From an uncultured Halieaceae bacterium (GTDB lineage: Bacteria > Pseudomonadota > Gammaproteobacteria > Pseudomonadales > Halieaceae), in NCBI GenBank assembly GCA_938074045.1, contig CALJGI010000021.1, positions 90,850-154,849 of the forward strand: a stretch of 64,000 bases of DNA. Reading direction: 5' to 3'. Both the position numbers and the translations under genes were made by a program. This document shows, in pieces, positions 17,397 through 26,945 of the stretch. A model generated the notes under the pieces. That model worked only from the letters and a program-made list of their open reading frames with translations. It was not told where the DNA came from and ran no database searches. How positions within the stretch are numbered: position 1 is the stretch's first letter; every line of letters begins with the position of its first letter.

Positions 17397-18668
17397 GTGT
17401 CAGGTATCGCAGAAACAACAAGTGCAGAGCTGCAAACTGCTCTGACAGTACTGAAACAACAATACAGTGAACTGGCGGGAGCTAATTTAAATCTTGACCT
17501 GACCCGGGGAAAGCCCAGTGAAGAACAGCTTCTGCTCTCCAATACGCTGGATGGAATACTGGCAGGTAATTATCAGGACAACCAGGGTATCGACCTTCGC
17601 AACTACGGTAATCCACTGGGTGTTATGGCCGCCAGAGAGTTATTTTCCCAGATTCTGGGTTCGAGCCCGGAAAACACCTGCGTGGGTGGCGCCAGCAGCC
17701 TGAATCTTATGTATCAGGTCGTGGATCACGAGCTGAGAAACCGTCCGAACGGTCAGAAAGCCAGATTCCTCTGCCCTGTTCCAGGCTACGACCGACACTT
17801 CTCGATCTGCGAGCATCTCGGCATAGAGATGATCACCGTGGACATGACCAGCACAGGACCTGATATGAATCAGGTGGAAGCAGCCGTCGCTGAGGATCCC
17901 TCCATCATGGGCATATGGTGCGTGCCGCGTTTTTCCAATCCCACCGGAGCGGTTTACAGCGACGAGACCGTAGCCCGAATGGCCCGTTTGCCACTGCTGG
18001 CAGATGCCGGGTTTCGGGTACTCTGGGACAATGCCTACGCGGTTCATAGCTTGTATCCCGACGCGCCCCGACTGGCTTCTATCTATGATCTGTGCCGGGA
18101 TAACAACACCCTAGATCACGTGTGGTTGTTCGGCTCAACCTCAAAAGTGACCTTCGCCGGTGCGGGAGTCGCCTTTCTCAGCTCCAGCGCTGCCAATATT
18201 ACCGGACTAATGCAGCATATAGGCATGCAAACCATCTGCCCCGACAAGGTCAACCAGCAGCGCCACGTTAACTTCCTGCAGAACATAGCCAAAATAGAGC
18301 AACACATGTCTGCCCACGCCGATGTGCTGCGCCCCAAGTTCGAGCTGGTGGATAAAATTCTCAAGGAAGGATTGGCAAACACTGGAATGGCAGAGTGGAC
18401 AACCCCCACCGGGGGCTATTTTGTCAGTGTAGAGGTACAGACGGGGCTGGCGGCAGAAATTGTAAAGCTGGCGGGGGATATCGGCGTCAAACTGACTCCG
18501 GCGGGGGCCACCTTCCCCTACGGTAAAGATCCCGAGGATACTAATATCCGCGTGGCACCCAGCTACCCCATGCTGGAAGAGCTGGAGCAGGCCATGCAGG
18601 TACTGGTTTTATGCATCAAGCTGGCGACGGTACGGGACCAGCTCAATCGTCGCCCCCCTTCCGGGTAG
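17397..18668 (+). CDS. Class I/II PLP-dependent aminotransferase (aspartate aminotransferase-like, PF12897 type)
   Basis: 423 residues from GTG 17397, with GGAAAGG just upstream. LNLDLTRGKPSEEQ near the N-terminus, RNYGNPLGV, VPGYDRHFSICE and the PLP-lysine region FGSTSKVTFAGAGVAF fit the atypical bacterial aspartate aminotransferase family (Mycobacterium AspB-like). The terminal IRVAPSYP carries the substrate-binding Arg. Likely role: transamination of aspartate or a related acid with 2-oxoglutarate. The exact substrate is inferred. Its 3' end overlaps the convergent DUF1820 gene by 26 bp. Confidence 0.85.
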   Translation: MSGIAETTSAELQTALTVLKQQYSELAGANLNLDLTRGKPSEEQLLLSNTLDGILAGNYQDNQGIDLRNYGNPLGVMAARELFSQILGSSPENTCVGGASSLNLMYQVVDHELRNRPNGQKARFLCPVPGYDRHFSICEHLGIEMITVDMTSTGPDMNQVEAAVAEDPSIMGIWCVPRFSNPTGAVYSDETVARMARLPLLADAGFRVLWDNAYAVHSLYPDAPRLASIYDLCRDNNTLDHVWLFGSTSKVTFAGAGVAFLSSSAANITGLMQHIGMQTICPDKVNQQRHVNFLQNIAKIEQHMSAHADVLRPKFELVDKILKEGLANTGMAEWTTPTGGYFVSVEVQTGLAAEIVKLAGDIGVKLTPAGATFPYGKDPEDTNIRVAPSYPMLEELEQAMQVLVLCIKLATVRDQLNRRPPSG

Positions 18669-18987
18669 GTGTAATGCCGGGTAAGGGGAAATTCGTGACT
18701 TTGCCCTCACCAGAGCCCGCTTCGGATATTTTGCTCACGCCCTGGTTCTCAACCTCATCTATTCGAATGATCGAATGCATGGGAATGTAGCTGCGCTTCA
18801 CTTCCTTGAACTCGTTCTTCAGCTTTTCTTCCGAGGGATCCACGACCAACTGAGTCCGCTCACCAAAAACAAACTCTTCAACTTCGATAAATCCCCACAT
18901 ATCGCTCTGATAGATCGAACGCGCATAGATTTCGTAGATCTGTTTCTGGTTCTGAAAAATGACCTTGTAGTAAGGTTCTATTGCCAT
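18643..18987 (-). CDS. DUF1820 family protein
   Basis: 114 residues beginning MAIEPYYKVIFQNQKQIYEIY, with the family stretches SDMWGFIEVEEFVFGE and VDPSEEKLKNEF and a central MHSIIRIDEV. The family is conserved in gammaproteobacteria and its function is unknown. There is no signal peptide or membrane segment. It is convergent with the aminotransferase gene (overlapping tails) and divergent from miaB. Confidence 0.85.
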   Translation of the reverse strand: MAIEPYYKVIFQNQKQIYEIYARSIYQSDMWGFIEVEEFVFGERTQLVVDPSEEKLKNEFKEVKRSYIPMHSIIRIDEVENQGVSKISEAGSGEGKVTNFPLPGITPTRKGGDD

Positions 18988-19108
18988 AGATATGCCGCCG
19001 ATGCGTAGTGTGACCGATTCTGAAACTGATTATGCTGGAGGCCCTGCCAACCTGCTTCAACCCCCGGAAGACGCGGGCGCCAATCATAGCACACCTTTGC
19101 AGATATCG

Positions 19109-19150
19109 TGCAAAACAGCGGTAGGTTTTGCAATAACATAAAGCTATACT
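19109..19150 (+). promoter_or_regulatory. Candidate miaB-operon promoter with inverted repeat
   Basis: TGCAAAAC (19109-19116) and GTTTTGCA (19125-19132) form a perfect 8-bp inverted repeat. A TATACT at 19145-19150 could be the -10 element, with a poor -35 (TAGGTT, 19122-19127) inside the repeat at a 17-bp spacing. The arrangement suggests an operator over a weak promoter. It is a visual call. Confidence 0.3.
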
Positions 19151-19209
19151 GCGCTCCCGTTTTTTCATGGCCAGAGCGCAAAGCGCTCCGGCTCAGCACC
19201 GAGGGCTCC

Positions 19210-20547
19210 ATGACCGAAGTGGTCACCAGGAAATTGTTCATTAAAACCCACGGCTGTCAGATGAATGAGTACGACAGCGCGAGAATGCGCGATCTGCTCG
19301 AAGACAGTTGTGAGCTTGTCACCACGGATTCCCCCGAGGAGGCTGACGTGTTGCTGCTCAATACCTGCTCCATCCGTGAGAAGGCACAGGAGAAGGTCTT
19401 TCATCAGTTGGGTCGGTGGCGTAAATTAAAGGAAAAGAAACCAGGCCTGATTATAGGTGTTGGCGGTTGTGTGGCCAGTCAGGAAGGTCAGGCCATTGCT
19501 GATCGAGCCCCTTATGTTGACGTGATTTTCGGGCCCCAGACACTGCACCGACTCCCGGAAATGATAGACGCCAGCAACCAGAACGGCCCTGTAGTGGTGG
19601 ATATCAGCTTTCCCGAGATCGAAAAATTCGACCGCTTACCTGAGCCCAAAGTCGACGGCCCCAGCGCTTTTGTTTCGATTATGGAAGGCTGCAGCAAATA
19701 TTGCACTTTTTGTGTCGTACCCTATACCCGTGGCGAAGAGGTAAGCCGTCCCTTTGATGACGTCATAGCTGAAATTGCCAGCCTGGCCTCCCGCGGAGTC
19801 AAAGAAGTCAACCTGCTGGGGCAAAACGTCAATGCCTATCGGGGTGATAATCATCTTGGCGACCTAGTGGATTTCGCGGAACTAATCACCTATGTCGCTG
19901 CCATCGACGGCATAGAGCGTATCCGCTACACCACCTCCCATCCGGTCGAATTCTCCGATGCGTTGATAGATTGCTACGCCGAGGTCCCGGAACTGGTCGA
20001 TCACCTGCACCTGCCTGTACAAAGCGGCTCTGATCGCATTCTGATGGCTATGAAGCGAGGCCATACCGTGTTGGAGTACAAGTCCAAAATTCGGCGACTG
20101 CGTCGACACCGACCCGATATCAGCCTCTCATCAGACTTTATTATTGGATTTCCCGGGGAGACAGAAGACGACTTTCTGCGCACCATGGCGCTTATTGACG
20201 ACATTGGCTATGACCATTCATTCAGTTTTATCTATTCGGCTCGTCCAGGCACTCCGGCAGCAGATCTGCCCGATGATACGGACGAGGTGACCAAGAAGCA
20301 GCGACTAGCTATCCTCCAGCACCGGATAACCCAGAATGCCGAGCAGATATCCAGGCGCATGGTAGGTAGCCAGCAACGTGTCCTCGTGAGCGGGGTGTCG
20401 AAAAAGGACCCAGGTCAGCTCCAGGGTCGTACGGAAAACAACCGGGTCGTTAATTTCCGCAGTGACGACCATGCACTGATAGGGCAATTCGCTACTGTGA
20501 GCGTTTATGAAGCCCTCCCCCACTCACTCCGCGGAGACTTGATTTGA
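19210..20547 (+). CDS. miaB: tRNA-2-methylthio-N6-dimethylallyladenosine synthase
   Basis: 445 residues from ATG 19210. The N-terminal UPF0004 domain has its three cysteines in [14 protein letters not shown] and GVGGCVAS. The radical SAM cluster motif is CSKYCTFC, followed by VVPYTRGEE, and a TRAM domain ends the protein. It adds the methylthio group to i6A37 in tRNA using SAM and two iron-sulfur clusters. It heads the conserved miaB-ybeZ-ybeY-ybeX-lnt cluster. Confidence 0.95.
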   Translation: MTEVVTRKLFIKTHGCQMNEYDSARMRDLLEDSCELVTTDSPEEADVLLLNTCSIREKAQEKVFHQLGRWRKLKEKKPGLIIGVGGCVASQEGQAIADRAPYVDVIFGPQTLHRLPEMIDASNQNGPVVVDISFPEIEKFDRLPEPKVDGPSAFVSIMEGCSKYCTFCVVPYTRGEEVSRPFDDVIAEIASLASRGVKEVNLLGQNVNAYRGDNHLGDLVDFAELITYVAAIDGIERIRYTTSHPVEFSDALIDCYAEVPELVDHLHLPVQSGSDRILMAMKRGHTVLEYKSKIRRLRRHRPDISLSSDFIIGFPGETEDDFLRTMALIDDIGYDHSFSFIYSARPGTPAADLPDDTDEVTKKQRLAILQHRITQNAEQISRRMVGSQQRVLVSGVSKKDPGQLQGRTENNRVVNFRSDDHALIGQFATVSVYEALPHSLRGDLI

Positions 20548-20612
20548 CTACCGTGAGAAGGTGTATATCCTTAACTGACGAGACACTCCGCCCGGCGGAC
20601 TGACCCAAGACC

Positions 20613-21620
20613 TTGACAACTGAACTAACCAGCCAACGTACGCTGGTTCTGGAGCCCGACGATAGCAGGTATCTCGCGGAGCTCTGTGGCCAGTACGACC
20701 AACACCTTAAGCAAATTGAAAGTCGCCTGGGCGTGACCATTCGCGCCCGCGGAAATCAATTTCACCTTGAGGGTCAGGCGGAGCGCATTGCAGCCGGTGG
20801 GCGGCTGTTGTCGGCGCTCTACACTGATATTTCAGACGGCGTGCGATTGTCACCTGAGACAATTCACCTGCACCTGCAGCAGGCCGGTGTTGAGCAACTC
20901 GCAGAGGACGGCGGTGAGGGGATCGAATCACTGACCGTGATACGAACGCCGCGGACGGTCATCAAGCCACGGGGACGCAACCAACAAATATATGTGCGCG
21001 CAATCAGGGATTTTGATATCAGCTTCGGCATTGGACCCGCTGGAACCGGTAAAACCTATCTTGCAGTAGCGGCGGCGGTAGAGGCACTGCGCAATGAGTC
21101 AGTGCGGAGGATACTCCTGGTCCGTCCCGCAGTAGAGGCCGGCGAAAAACTGGGATTCTTACCCGGCGACCTGGCGCAGAAAATCGACCCATACCTGCGC
21201 CCACTATACGACGCTCTCTACGAAATGCTGGGTTTTGAAACGGTCAACAAATACATAGAACGCAATATCATCGAGGTGGCGCCACTCGCATACATGCGCG
21301 GCCGCACGCTGAACAACTCCTTCATCATTCTCGACGAAGCCCAGAATACGACCCGGGAACAGATGAAAATGTTTCTCACCCGCATAGGCTTCGGGGCGAA
21401 AGCTGTTATCACCGGTGATGCGACCCAAATAGACCTACCCCGGGGCAATCAATCCGGCCTCACCCATGTCATGCGGGTTTTGGCCCAGGTGGAGCGTATT
21501 CACTTCTCTTACTTTCAGGCCCGGGATGTCATACGGCACCCCCTGGTGCAAAAGATTGTAGAAGCCTACGAAGAATTTGACGCCGAGAACCAGCCCTCGC
21601 TGGATAAGAATCAGCTATGA
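20613..21620 (+). CDS. ybeZ: PhoH-family ATPase YbeZ
   Basis: 335 residues with a probable TTG start at 20613. Homology with YbeZ covers the whole protein (LEPDDSRYLAELCGQYDQ near the N-terminus). Walker A is GPAGTGKTYLA and the Walker B region is FIILDEAQNTT, followed by TRIGFGAKAVITGD. YbeZ acts with the neighbouring endoribonuclease YbeY in rRNA and ribosome quality control. Its stop overlaps the ybeY start as ATGA. Confidence 0.93.
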   Translation: MTTELTSQRTLVLEPDDSRYLAELCGQYDQHLKQIESRLGVTIRARGNQFHLEGQAERIAAGGRLLSALYTDISDGVRLSPETIHLHLQQAGVEQLAEDGGEGIESLTVIRTPRTVIKPRGRNQQIYVRAIRDFDISFGIGPAGTGKTYLAVAAAVEALRNESVRRILLVRPAVEAGEKLGFLPGDLAQKIDPYLRPLYDALYEMLGFETVNKYIERNIIEVAPLAYMRGRTLNNSFIILDEAQNTTREQMKMFLTRIGFGAKAVITGDATQIDLPRGNQSGLTHVMRVLAQVERIHFSYFQARDVIRHPLVQKIVEAYEEFDAENQPSLDKNQL

Positions 21621-22117
21621 CACTGCACGTCGATGTCGATCGGGCAAGCAATTCCCCCGCTCCTGAGGCCTCCTCAATCCGGCGCTGGATTGAAACGGCG
21701 TGGAAAGCAGCCGATATGCTCATTCATCCGGATGTCAGGCGCATTGAAGTCAGCGTGCGTATAGTGGACGAGAATGAAATGCATCTCCTCAATCGAACCT
21801 GGCGCGGGCAAGACAAGTCGACAAATGTCCTCTCTTTTCCATCTGATAACCCTCCTGCCGGCAAATTGTGCCACCTGGGTGATATTGTCGCCTGCGGACC
21901 GGTGATAATCCGAGAAGCCGACGAACAGGACAAAACGCTGGAGGCGCACTGGGCTCATATGTGCGTACATGGCACCTTGCACCTGCTCGGACACGATCAT
22001 ATCAACGCCGAGGATGCCACAGTGATGGAGGATCTTGAGACTCACATTCTGGCATCACTGAATTTCCCCAACCCCTACTCAGGAAAACTTGCAAGGGAAG
22101 ACTTCAACACAGCATGA
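21617..22117 (+). CDS. ybeY: Endoribonuclease YbeY
   Basis: 166 residues. The zinc-binding signature HGTLHLLGHDH supplies the three His ligands, and NRTWRGQDKSTNVLSFP is the other conserved block. YbeY is a single-strand endoribonuclease for 16S rRNA 3' maturation and 70S quality control. ATGA overlaps link it both to ybeZ upstream and to ybeX downstream, so all three are translationally coupled. Confidence 0.95.
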   Translation: MTLHVDVDRASNSPAPEASSIRRWIETAWKAADMLIHPDVRRIEVSVRIVDENEMHLLNRTWRGQDKSTNVLSFPSDNPPAGKLCHLGDIVACGPVIIREADEQDKTLEAHWAHMCVHGTLHLLGHDHINAEDATVMEDLETHILASLNFPNPYSGKLAREDFNTA

Positions 22118-22968
22118 ACGACGACAAAACCAGCCATGACTCAGGGGAAATGACCTGGGTCGAAAAAATAGCTCACGCTTTCAGTGGTGATATCAAATCC
22201 CGCAAGGAATTTCTCGACATTCTGGAAATGGCAAACCGCAATGAGGTGGTTGACGACGATGCCATGGGCATTATCGAGGGCGCACTCAAGGTATCCGATA
22301 TGCAGGTGCGTGACATCATGATCCAGCGCGCGCATATGCAGGTGGTAAAAGCCGAGTCCAGCCTGGAAGAGTTCCTACCCCAGATTGGGGAGAGTGGTCA
22401 CTCCCGTTATCCGGTGATTGGCGAGAATCCCGACGATGTCCTCGGAATTCTGCTGGTTAAAGATCTGCTGCCGAATATTCTCAACGCCGATCACAGCAGC
22501 TTCGATATCAGTCGCATCCTTCGACCAGCCACAGTAGTACCTGAAAGCAAGCGATTGAATGTGCTGCTGCGTGAATTCCGTGAAAATCGTAATCACATGG
22601 CCATGGTCATTGACGAATACGGTGGTGTTGCCGGGCTGGTGACCATAGAAGATGTGCTGGAGGAAATCGTCGGCGAAATTGAAGACGAGACCGATGCTGA
22701 AAGTGATGCATTTATCCGCCAGACCGGAGTAGCCACGTACCTGATCAAAGCGCTGACGCCGATCAACGAATTTAATGACAAATTTGGGGCCCAATTCAGC
22801 GATGATGAGTTCGACACGATCGGTGGTCTGGTGATGCAACAGTTTGGCTATCTCCCCAGTAACGGAGAGGCCACGTCTATTCAGGGTTTCGACTTTCAAA
22901 TTCTACACTGCGATCAACGCAAGATTCATACATTGAGTATGCACAGCAGTCTGTTGGAAAACGGTTAG
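22114..22968 (+). CDS. ybeX: CorC/YbeX CBS-domain protein
   Basis: 284 residues: two CBS repeats (VRDIMIQRAHMQVV; AMVIDEYGGVAGLVTIEDVLEEIVGEIEDE) and a C-terminal CorC/HlyC domain (DTIGGLVMQQFGYLP). It has no transmembrane domain. YbeX/CorC was first linked to magnesium/cobalt efflux and more recently to ribosome maturation. The operon position between ybeY and lnt is conserved. Confidence 0.93.
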   Translation: MNDDKTSHDSGEMTWVEKIAHAFSGDIKSRKEFLDILEMANRNEVVDDDAMGIIEGALKVSDMQVRDIMIQRAHMQVVKAESSLEEFLPQIGESGHSRYPVIGENPDDVLGILLVKDLLPNILNADHSSFDISRILRPATVVPESKRLNVLLREFRENRNHMAMVIDEYGGVAGLVTIEDVLEEIVGEIEDETDAESDAFIRQTGVATYLIKALTPINEFNDKFGAQFSDDEFDTIGGLVMQQFGYLPSNGEATSIQGFDFQILHCDQRKIHTLSMHSSLLENG

Positions 22969-22973
22969 CCACT

Positions 22974-24470
22974 GTGCATCACTTCCTCCTCAGCAGCTCC
23001 ATTGCGGTGGCGGCGGGCGGAATGACAACGTTATCACTGGCGCCCTACGCATGGTGGCCATTGGGTGTGCTCAGTTGCTACCTGCTGTTGTGGCTGTTAA
23101 AACAGGTGCACAGCGGCGCTGGTGCAGCATGGATCGGTTGGTTCTATGGAGCAGGTCTGTTCGGCAGCGGCGCCTCCTGGGTCTACGTCAGCATACACAC
23201 CTATGGCAACGCACCCACCTTTCTCGCCGTGATTTTGACGACCCTGTTCTGTGGCGGTCTCGCTTTGCTATCGGCACTGTCAGCCTGGTTGTTCTACCGT
23301 TTTCTGCGCCAGGCCGGTCTGATGTCCTATCTGGGCTTCGCCTCCCTCTGGGTTATTTTTGAATGGCTGAGAAGCTGGCTGCTGACCGGATTCCCGTGGT
23401 TGTATATCGGCTATGCACACATTGACACCTGGCTGTCAGGCTGGGTGCCGATCACGGGAATATTCGGCATATCCTTTCTATGTGCTGTTACCGGCGCTGC
23501 CATACTCGGCTACCAAATAGAGCGTTCACGGCCATGTTTGGCAGCTCTCGGGCTGACTTTGGCCTGCTGGCCACTGGGATGGTATTTGTCCACCCAGACC
23601 TGGGTGCAGCAAGCTGACGCGCCGCCGGTTTCAGTTGTCATGATACAGGCCAACATTTCCCAGGAACTGAAATGGTTGCCAGAGTACTACCAACCCACCC
23701 TCGACCTGTACGCCACCATGACTGAACCCGAGCTGGGAGCTGATATTATCATCTGGCCCGAGGCTGCGATTCCCAACTATTTCCATCGGGCTTCCGGGTT
23801 TCTGGATCCCATGAGTCAGCAAGCCGCAGACACCGACTCTGCCCTGCTGACCGGTATACCCCACCTCTCCTCGGATGGCACGGGATATCACAACTCGATT
23901 GTAGGCCTGGGTAAAGCCAGCGGCCGCTACCACAAACAAAGACTGGTTCCTTTTGGCGAGTACGTACCACTGGAGAGCTGGCTAAGGGGCCTGATCGCTT
24001 TCTTTGATCTGCCCATGTCCCATTTCAGTCAGGGTCCTGCTGATCAGGCCCTGCTCAAGGTGGACACGATGCTGGTTGCGCCTTTTATTTGTTACGAGAT
24101 TGTCTACCCGGAGCTGGTCCGCCAGCAGTCAGCGCAGGCCGACCTGTTGGTCACCATCAGCAATGACAGCTGGTTTGGTCAGTCCATAGGACCCCTGCAA
24201 CACTTGCAGATGGCCCGCATGCGGGCACTGGAAAATGGTCGCTATCTATTGCGTGGAACCAACAATGGCGTATCGGCGATTATTGATGCCAAGGGGGCGA
24301 TCATTCAGCAAAGCCCACAATTTGAAGCGACTATTCTGCGTGGCGAAGCGTTCAGAATGTCCGGGCAGACGCCATTCTCCCGCTGGGGAAACTGGCCTAC
24401 GCTGATCACATGCTTCCTGATGCTGGCCATAGGGCACCGGCACCACCAGCGGTGCGCCGACGACAGCTGA
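22974..24470 (+). CDS. lnt: Apolipoprotein N-acyltransferase
   Basis: 498 residues from GTG 22974, five bases after the ybeX stop. There are six or more N-terminal membrane segments (residues 1-210), then a nitrilase-like domain whose catalytic triad is visible: Glu in IIWPEAAIP, Lys in YHKQRLVPFGEY and Cys in PFICYEIVYPE. It adds the third acyl chain to outer-membrane lipoproteins in the inner membrane. It is the last gene of the miaB-lnt cluster. Confidence 0.95.
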   Translation: MHHFLLSSSIAVAAGGMTTLSLAPYAWWPLGVLSCYLLLWLLKQVHSGAGAAWIGWFYGAGLFGSGASWVYVSIHTYGNAPTFLAVILTTLFCGGLALLSALSAWLFYRFLRQAGLMSYLGFASLWVIFEWLRSWLLTGFPWLYIGYAHIDTWLSGWVPITGIFGISFLCAVTGAAILGYQIERSRPCLAALGLTLACWPLGWYLSTQTWVQQADAPPVSVVMIQANISQELKWLPEYYQPTLDLYATMTEPELGADIIIWPEAAIPNYFHRASGFLDPMSQQAADTDSALLTGIPHLSSDGTGYHNSIVGLGKASGRYHKQRLVPFGEYVPLESWLRGLIAFFDLPMSHFSQGPADQALLKVDTMLVAPFICYEIVYPELVRQQSAQADLLVTISNDSWFGQSIGPLQHLQMARMRALENGRYLLRGTNNGVSAIIDAKGAIIQQSPQFEATILRGEAFRMSGQTPFSRWGNWPTLITCFLMLAIGHRHHQRCADDS

Positions 24471-24516
24471 TCCATCTCGCCCCTCTCAGCATGTTTCAAA
24501 AAAAGTGTGATTCTGT

Positions 24517-24544
24517 AAAACTTTCTGCTGTGCCTCATCGTCAT
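24517..24544 (+). promoter_or_regulatory. Candidate ECF-type promoter of the sigma/anti-sigma cassette
   Basis: AAAACTT (24517-24523), then 15 bp, then CGTCAT (24539-24544) follows the ECF pattern of an AAC-containing -35 and a CGTC -10. It lies about 45 bp before the sigma gene, where an autoregulated ECF promoter would be expected. Visual match only. Confidence 0.35.
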
Positions 24545-24588
24545 AGATTGTAAATTAAGATTAACTTTCTGGACGGGAGTCACACCCG

Positions 24589-25140
24589 GTGATTGGCGTC
24601 GACAGCGACGAAAAACTGATAGCAAAAGCGCTTGCTGGTTCTCAACGAGCCTGGTCAAAGCTGGTCGGCCGTTATGAATCGCGCGTCTACAACCAGGCCC
24701 TGCGCATGACTCGTCACCGCGCCGATGCTATGGACCTGATGCAGGAAATTTTCCTTGCTGTTTATCGCAATCTGCCAAATTACCGCCATGAGGGCAGTTT
24801 TCCCGCGTGGCTGTCTCGTATAGCGATCAACAGGTCCATCGACTACCAACGCCACCGAGGACGCCAGCCCGAACAGGCAACCATCGACGTAGCTGAGTTG
24901 TTGGGTGAAGACTCGCCACAGGATGCATTGGGACTGAGCCGCAGAAACACCGAAATCAGCCGCATGCTGGCCAACCTCAACCCGGATCAACGGGTCGTCG
25001 TTGAACTCAAGTTCTTTCAGCAATTCACCTTCGAGGACATTGCCCAACAGTTGGGAATTTCCTCAAATACAGCCAAGAATCGCCTGTACTCAGCGATAGC
25101 CCATCTGCAAAAATCCATGGAGATAAAAAATGCTCTCTGA
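24589..25140 (+). CDS. ECF (RpoE-like) RNA polymerase sigma factor
   Basis: 183 residues from GTG 24589, with GGGAGT 8 nt upstream. Region 2 is visible in MDLMQEIFLAVYRNLPNYRHEGSF, cut here as MDLMQEIFLAVYRN and SFPAWLSRIAINRSID. Region 4 is in LNPDQRVVVELKFFQQ and FEDIAQQLGISSNTAKNRLY. The 3' end overlaps the next gene by 11 bp, which encodes a membrane protein of anti-sigma layout. The cassette is inserted between lnt and leuS, genes usually found near each other. The inducing signal is unknown. Confidence 0.9.
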   Translation: MIGVDSDEKLIAKALAGSQRAWSKLVGRYESRVYNQALRMTRHRADAMDLMQEIFLAVYRNLPNYRHEGSFPAWLSRIAINRSIDYQRHRGRQPEQATIDVAELLGEDSPQDALGLSRRNTEISRMLANLNPDQRVVVELKFFQQFTFEDIAQQLGISSNTAKNRLYSAIAHLQKSMEIKNAL

Positions 25141-25777
25141 CGCCCTTCGAGACCAGTTGCTGAACTATCTGGATGGAAATATGGCCCCGGCAGACAGGGC
25201 CCGTCTTGAACAGCAATTCGAGACCAACAGCGAGCTGAACGCTGCCTGGCAGGCACTGCGGGAAATGCAGGCAGCGGGTCGCGACTGGGAGGATGTTGCC
25301 GTCCCCCAATGGAGTCGTCTAGCCGGTGTAACGGCAAGGCCCGGGAACACAGGTATCTGGCCTGTTTCACTCGGTTGGCTATCGCTGGCGACTTCTATAA
25401 CGGCAATACTGCTGGTGTTGTTTCGCGCAGAAATTTCAGTAACTGAGCAGGGATTCAGTGTGGCATTTCACGAATCCGGACTCAACCCAACCACGCTGGA
25501 ACAGCGACTCAGCGACCTTTCCGTGGCGCATGAATCTACCCTGAATCAGCGGATGGCGGCACTGGAAAAAAAGTCGCTGGAGATGAACCGGCAGCTACTT
25601 ACTGCCGCCCTCAGCTATAGCCGGGATGAACGCAGACGAGAAATGACGGCACTGGCCACCAACTGGAGCCGCGCCCGCAGTTCAGATCTCATGCTGGTTG
25701 ACGGCATACGAGACAATCAGCTGGATGATCGTCTGGCATTGAGACAGCTTTATACACGACTGCCACCTATCAACTGA
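25130..25777 (+). CDS. Putative membrane anti-sigma factor
   Basis: 215 residues. The cytoplasmic N-terminus (RDQLLNYLDGNMAPADRARLEQQ) has the length and helical look of an anti-sigma domain, but not the zinc motif HxxxCxxC. One transmembrane segment lies near residues 75-98 (PVSLGWLSLATSITAILLVL). The C-terminal part has heptad character and would be periplasmic. The overlap with the sigma gene supports the call. Direct homology is not recognised, so the function is inferred from position and layout. Confidence 0.65.
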   Translation: MLSDALRDQLLNYLDGNMAPADRARLEQQFETNSELNAAWQALREMQAAGRDWEDVAVPQWSRLAGVTARPGNTGIWPVSLGWLSLATSITAILLVLFRAEISVTEQGFSVAFHESGLNPTTLEQRLSDLSVAHESTLNQRMAALEKKSLEMNRQLLTAALSYSRDERRREMTALATNWSRARSSDLMLVDGIRDNQLDDRLALRQLYTRLPPIN

Positions 25778-25814
25778 ACCACCCAGTTCACAGCAATACT
25801 CCGAGGTTATTACA

Positions 25815-26786
25815 ATGAACAACACTGCGAAACTGATACTCCCTGCGCTCCTGTCTATCGGCATAGCCACCGCCGTGGCCGACGATGCTGATAGTTTTAC
25901 CGATATACAGCGCGACGTAGAAGTGATGTCGCGGGCACTCCAGGCCGCGGCGGGCAACAAGGACCGAACTCAACCGCATCTGGCCAAAGTTGATGGTACC
26001 TATCTCGCTCGCCAGGGCGTGGTGTTCAGACTGTTCGGACGCGGTGTGCGAAGTTCAAGCGGTCATCACAGTTTTATAGATTCAGATTTCCGCGATTTCG
26101 GCGAAGACATTGAAATCTATGTTGATAGTATTGTCAGTGATGTAGAAGCCGGTCTCGCTCACCTCGGTGAGAGTCTCTCGGAAGTCGGCGAATCCGGCTC
26201 ACTGCAACGCTTTATGGTGGTGGAAGAATTTGATGGGGACCACCACCACGATGAAATGGCAGAGCAGCTCTCTGAACAAAGTCGCCAACACTCCGCGCGG
26301 GTTCGGGAACTGCGCCGGGAGCGATCCAACGCACAGCGCCAGTACCGCGAAGCGCAGCGAAAATTTGAACGAGAGATGGAGCAATACGAAGGTAAGCTTG
26401 AAGCGGGTCAGGATTCTTCTGTGGCACAGGGTATTCTGGCCCAGGCGGAACAGGGCCTGAAGACAGCGCGCGATAAATATCGCAAGGGACGCGAAGCTTA
26501 CGCCGACAAACTACAAGTCATTAAAGAAGAGCAGGAAAAAGAGCAATTGGCGCGAATAGGGACCCTGACCACCAACACTCTAGCGTCTTTATGCCGTTAC
26601 GGTACGCAACTGCGCGCCCTGCCCGGCAACGAGCATGTCACCCTGGTATTTGACGGCATGGGCGCCAGGGGCGATCACCGACAGGATCTTTACTACGTGC
26701 TGACCAAGAAAGACTTTGATGCCTGCCTGACAGACAAAATCAGCAGCACCGAACTGGCAAAGCGCGCCACCCGCTATAGCTTCTGA
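25815..26786 (+). CDS. Exported coiled-coil protein of unknown function
   Basis: 323 residues. A signal peptide is likely (LILPALLSIGIATAVA, cleavage near residue 23). A globular part of about 130 residues is followed by a long charged coiled coil (about 150-245, with ERSNAQRQYREAQRKFERE). The C-terminus ends in a compact segment with two cysteines (LASLCRYGTQL; FDACLTDKI). A His-rich patch DGDHHHDEM lies near residue 138. I recognise no family. It is third in the ECF cassette and could be the output or the periplasmic sensor of that system. Confidence 0.7.
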   Translation: MNNTAKLILPALLSIGIATAVADDADSFTDIQRDVEVMSRALQAAAGNKDRTQPHLAKVDGTYLARQGVVFRLFGRGVRSSSGHHSFIDSDFRDFGEDIEIYVDSIVSDVEAGLAHLGESLSEVGESGSLQRFMVVEEFDGDHHHDEMAEQLSEQSRQHSARVRELRRERSNAQRQYREAQRKFEREMEQYEGKLEAGQDSSVAQGILAQAEQGLKTARDKYRKGREAYADKLQVIKEEQEKEQLARIGTLTTNTLASLCRYGTQLRALPGNEHVTLVFDGMGARGDHRQDLYYVLTKKDFDACLTDKISSTELAKRATRYSF

Positions 26787-26795
26787 TCCCCCTCA

Positions 26796-26838
26796 CGACC
26801 TGCCTTTACCTCAGTCCAACCGCTCAAAGGCAGGTCGT
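26796..26838 (+). terminator. Strong stem-loop after the ECF cassette
   Basis: Perfect 13-bp arms at 26796-26808 and 26826-26838 (ACGACCTGCCTTT and its complement) flank a 17-nt loop, 10 bp after the stop of the exported coiled-coil gene. There is no long T run, so it may act as a transcript-end stabiliser or a weak terminator. Confidence 0.55.
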
Positions 26839-26891
26839 TCCACAACCCGCTGGAGCCGCCCCCTGATTACTTGTAGAATGCGCGCTCTTCG

Positions 26892-26909
26892 GGCTCACCT
26901 CTGTGAGCC
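26892..26909 (+). promoter_or_regulatory. Hairpin in the leuS leader
   Basis: GGCTCAC-CTCT-GTGAGCC is a perfect 7-bp stem with a 4-nt loop, ending 36 bp before the leuS ATG. It may stabilise or regulate the leader. No leucine-codon leader peptide and no T-box-like element was recognised. Confidence 0.35.
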
Positions 26910-26945
26910 ATCGAAATCACGCCGGCGGAGCACACATAGAACACC

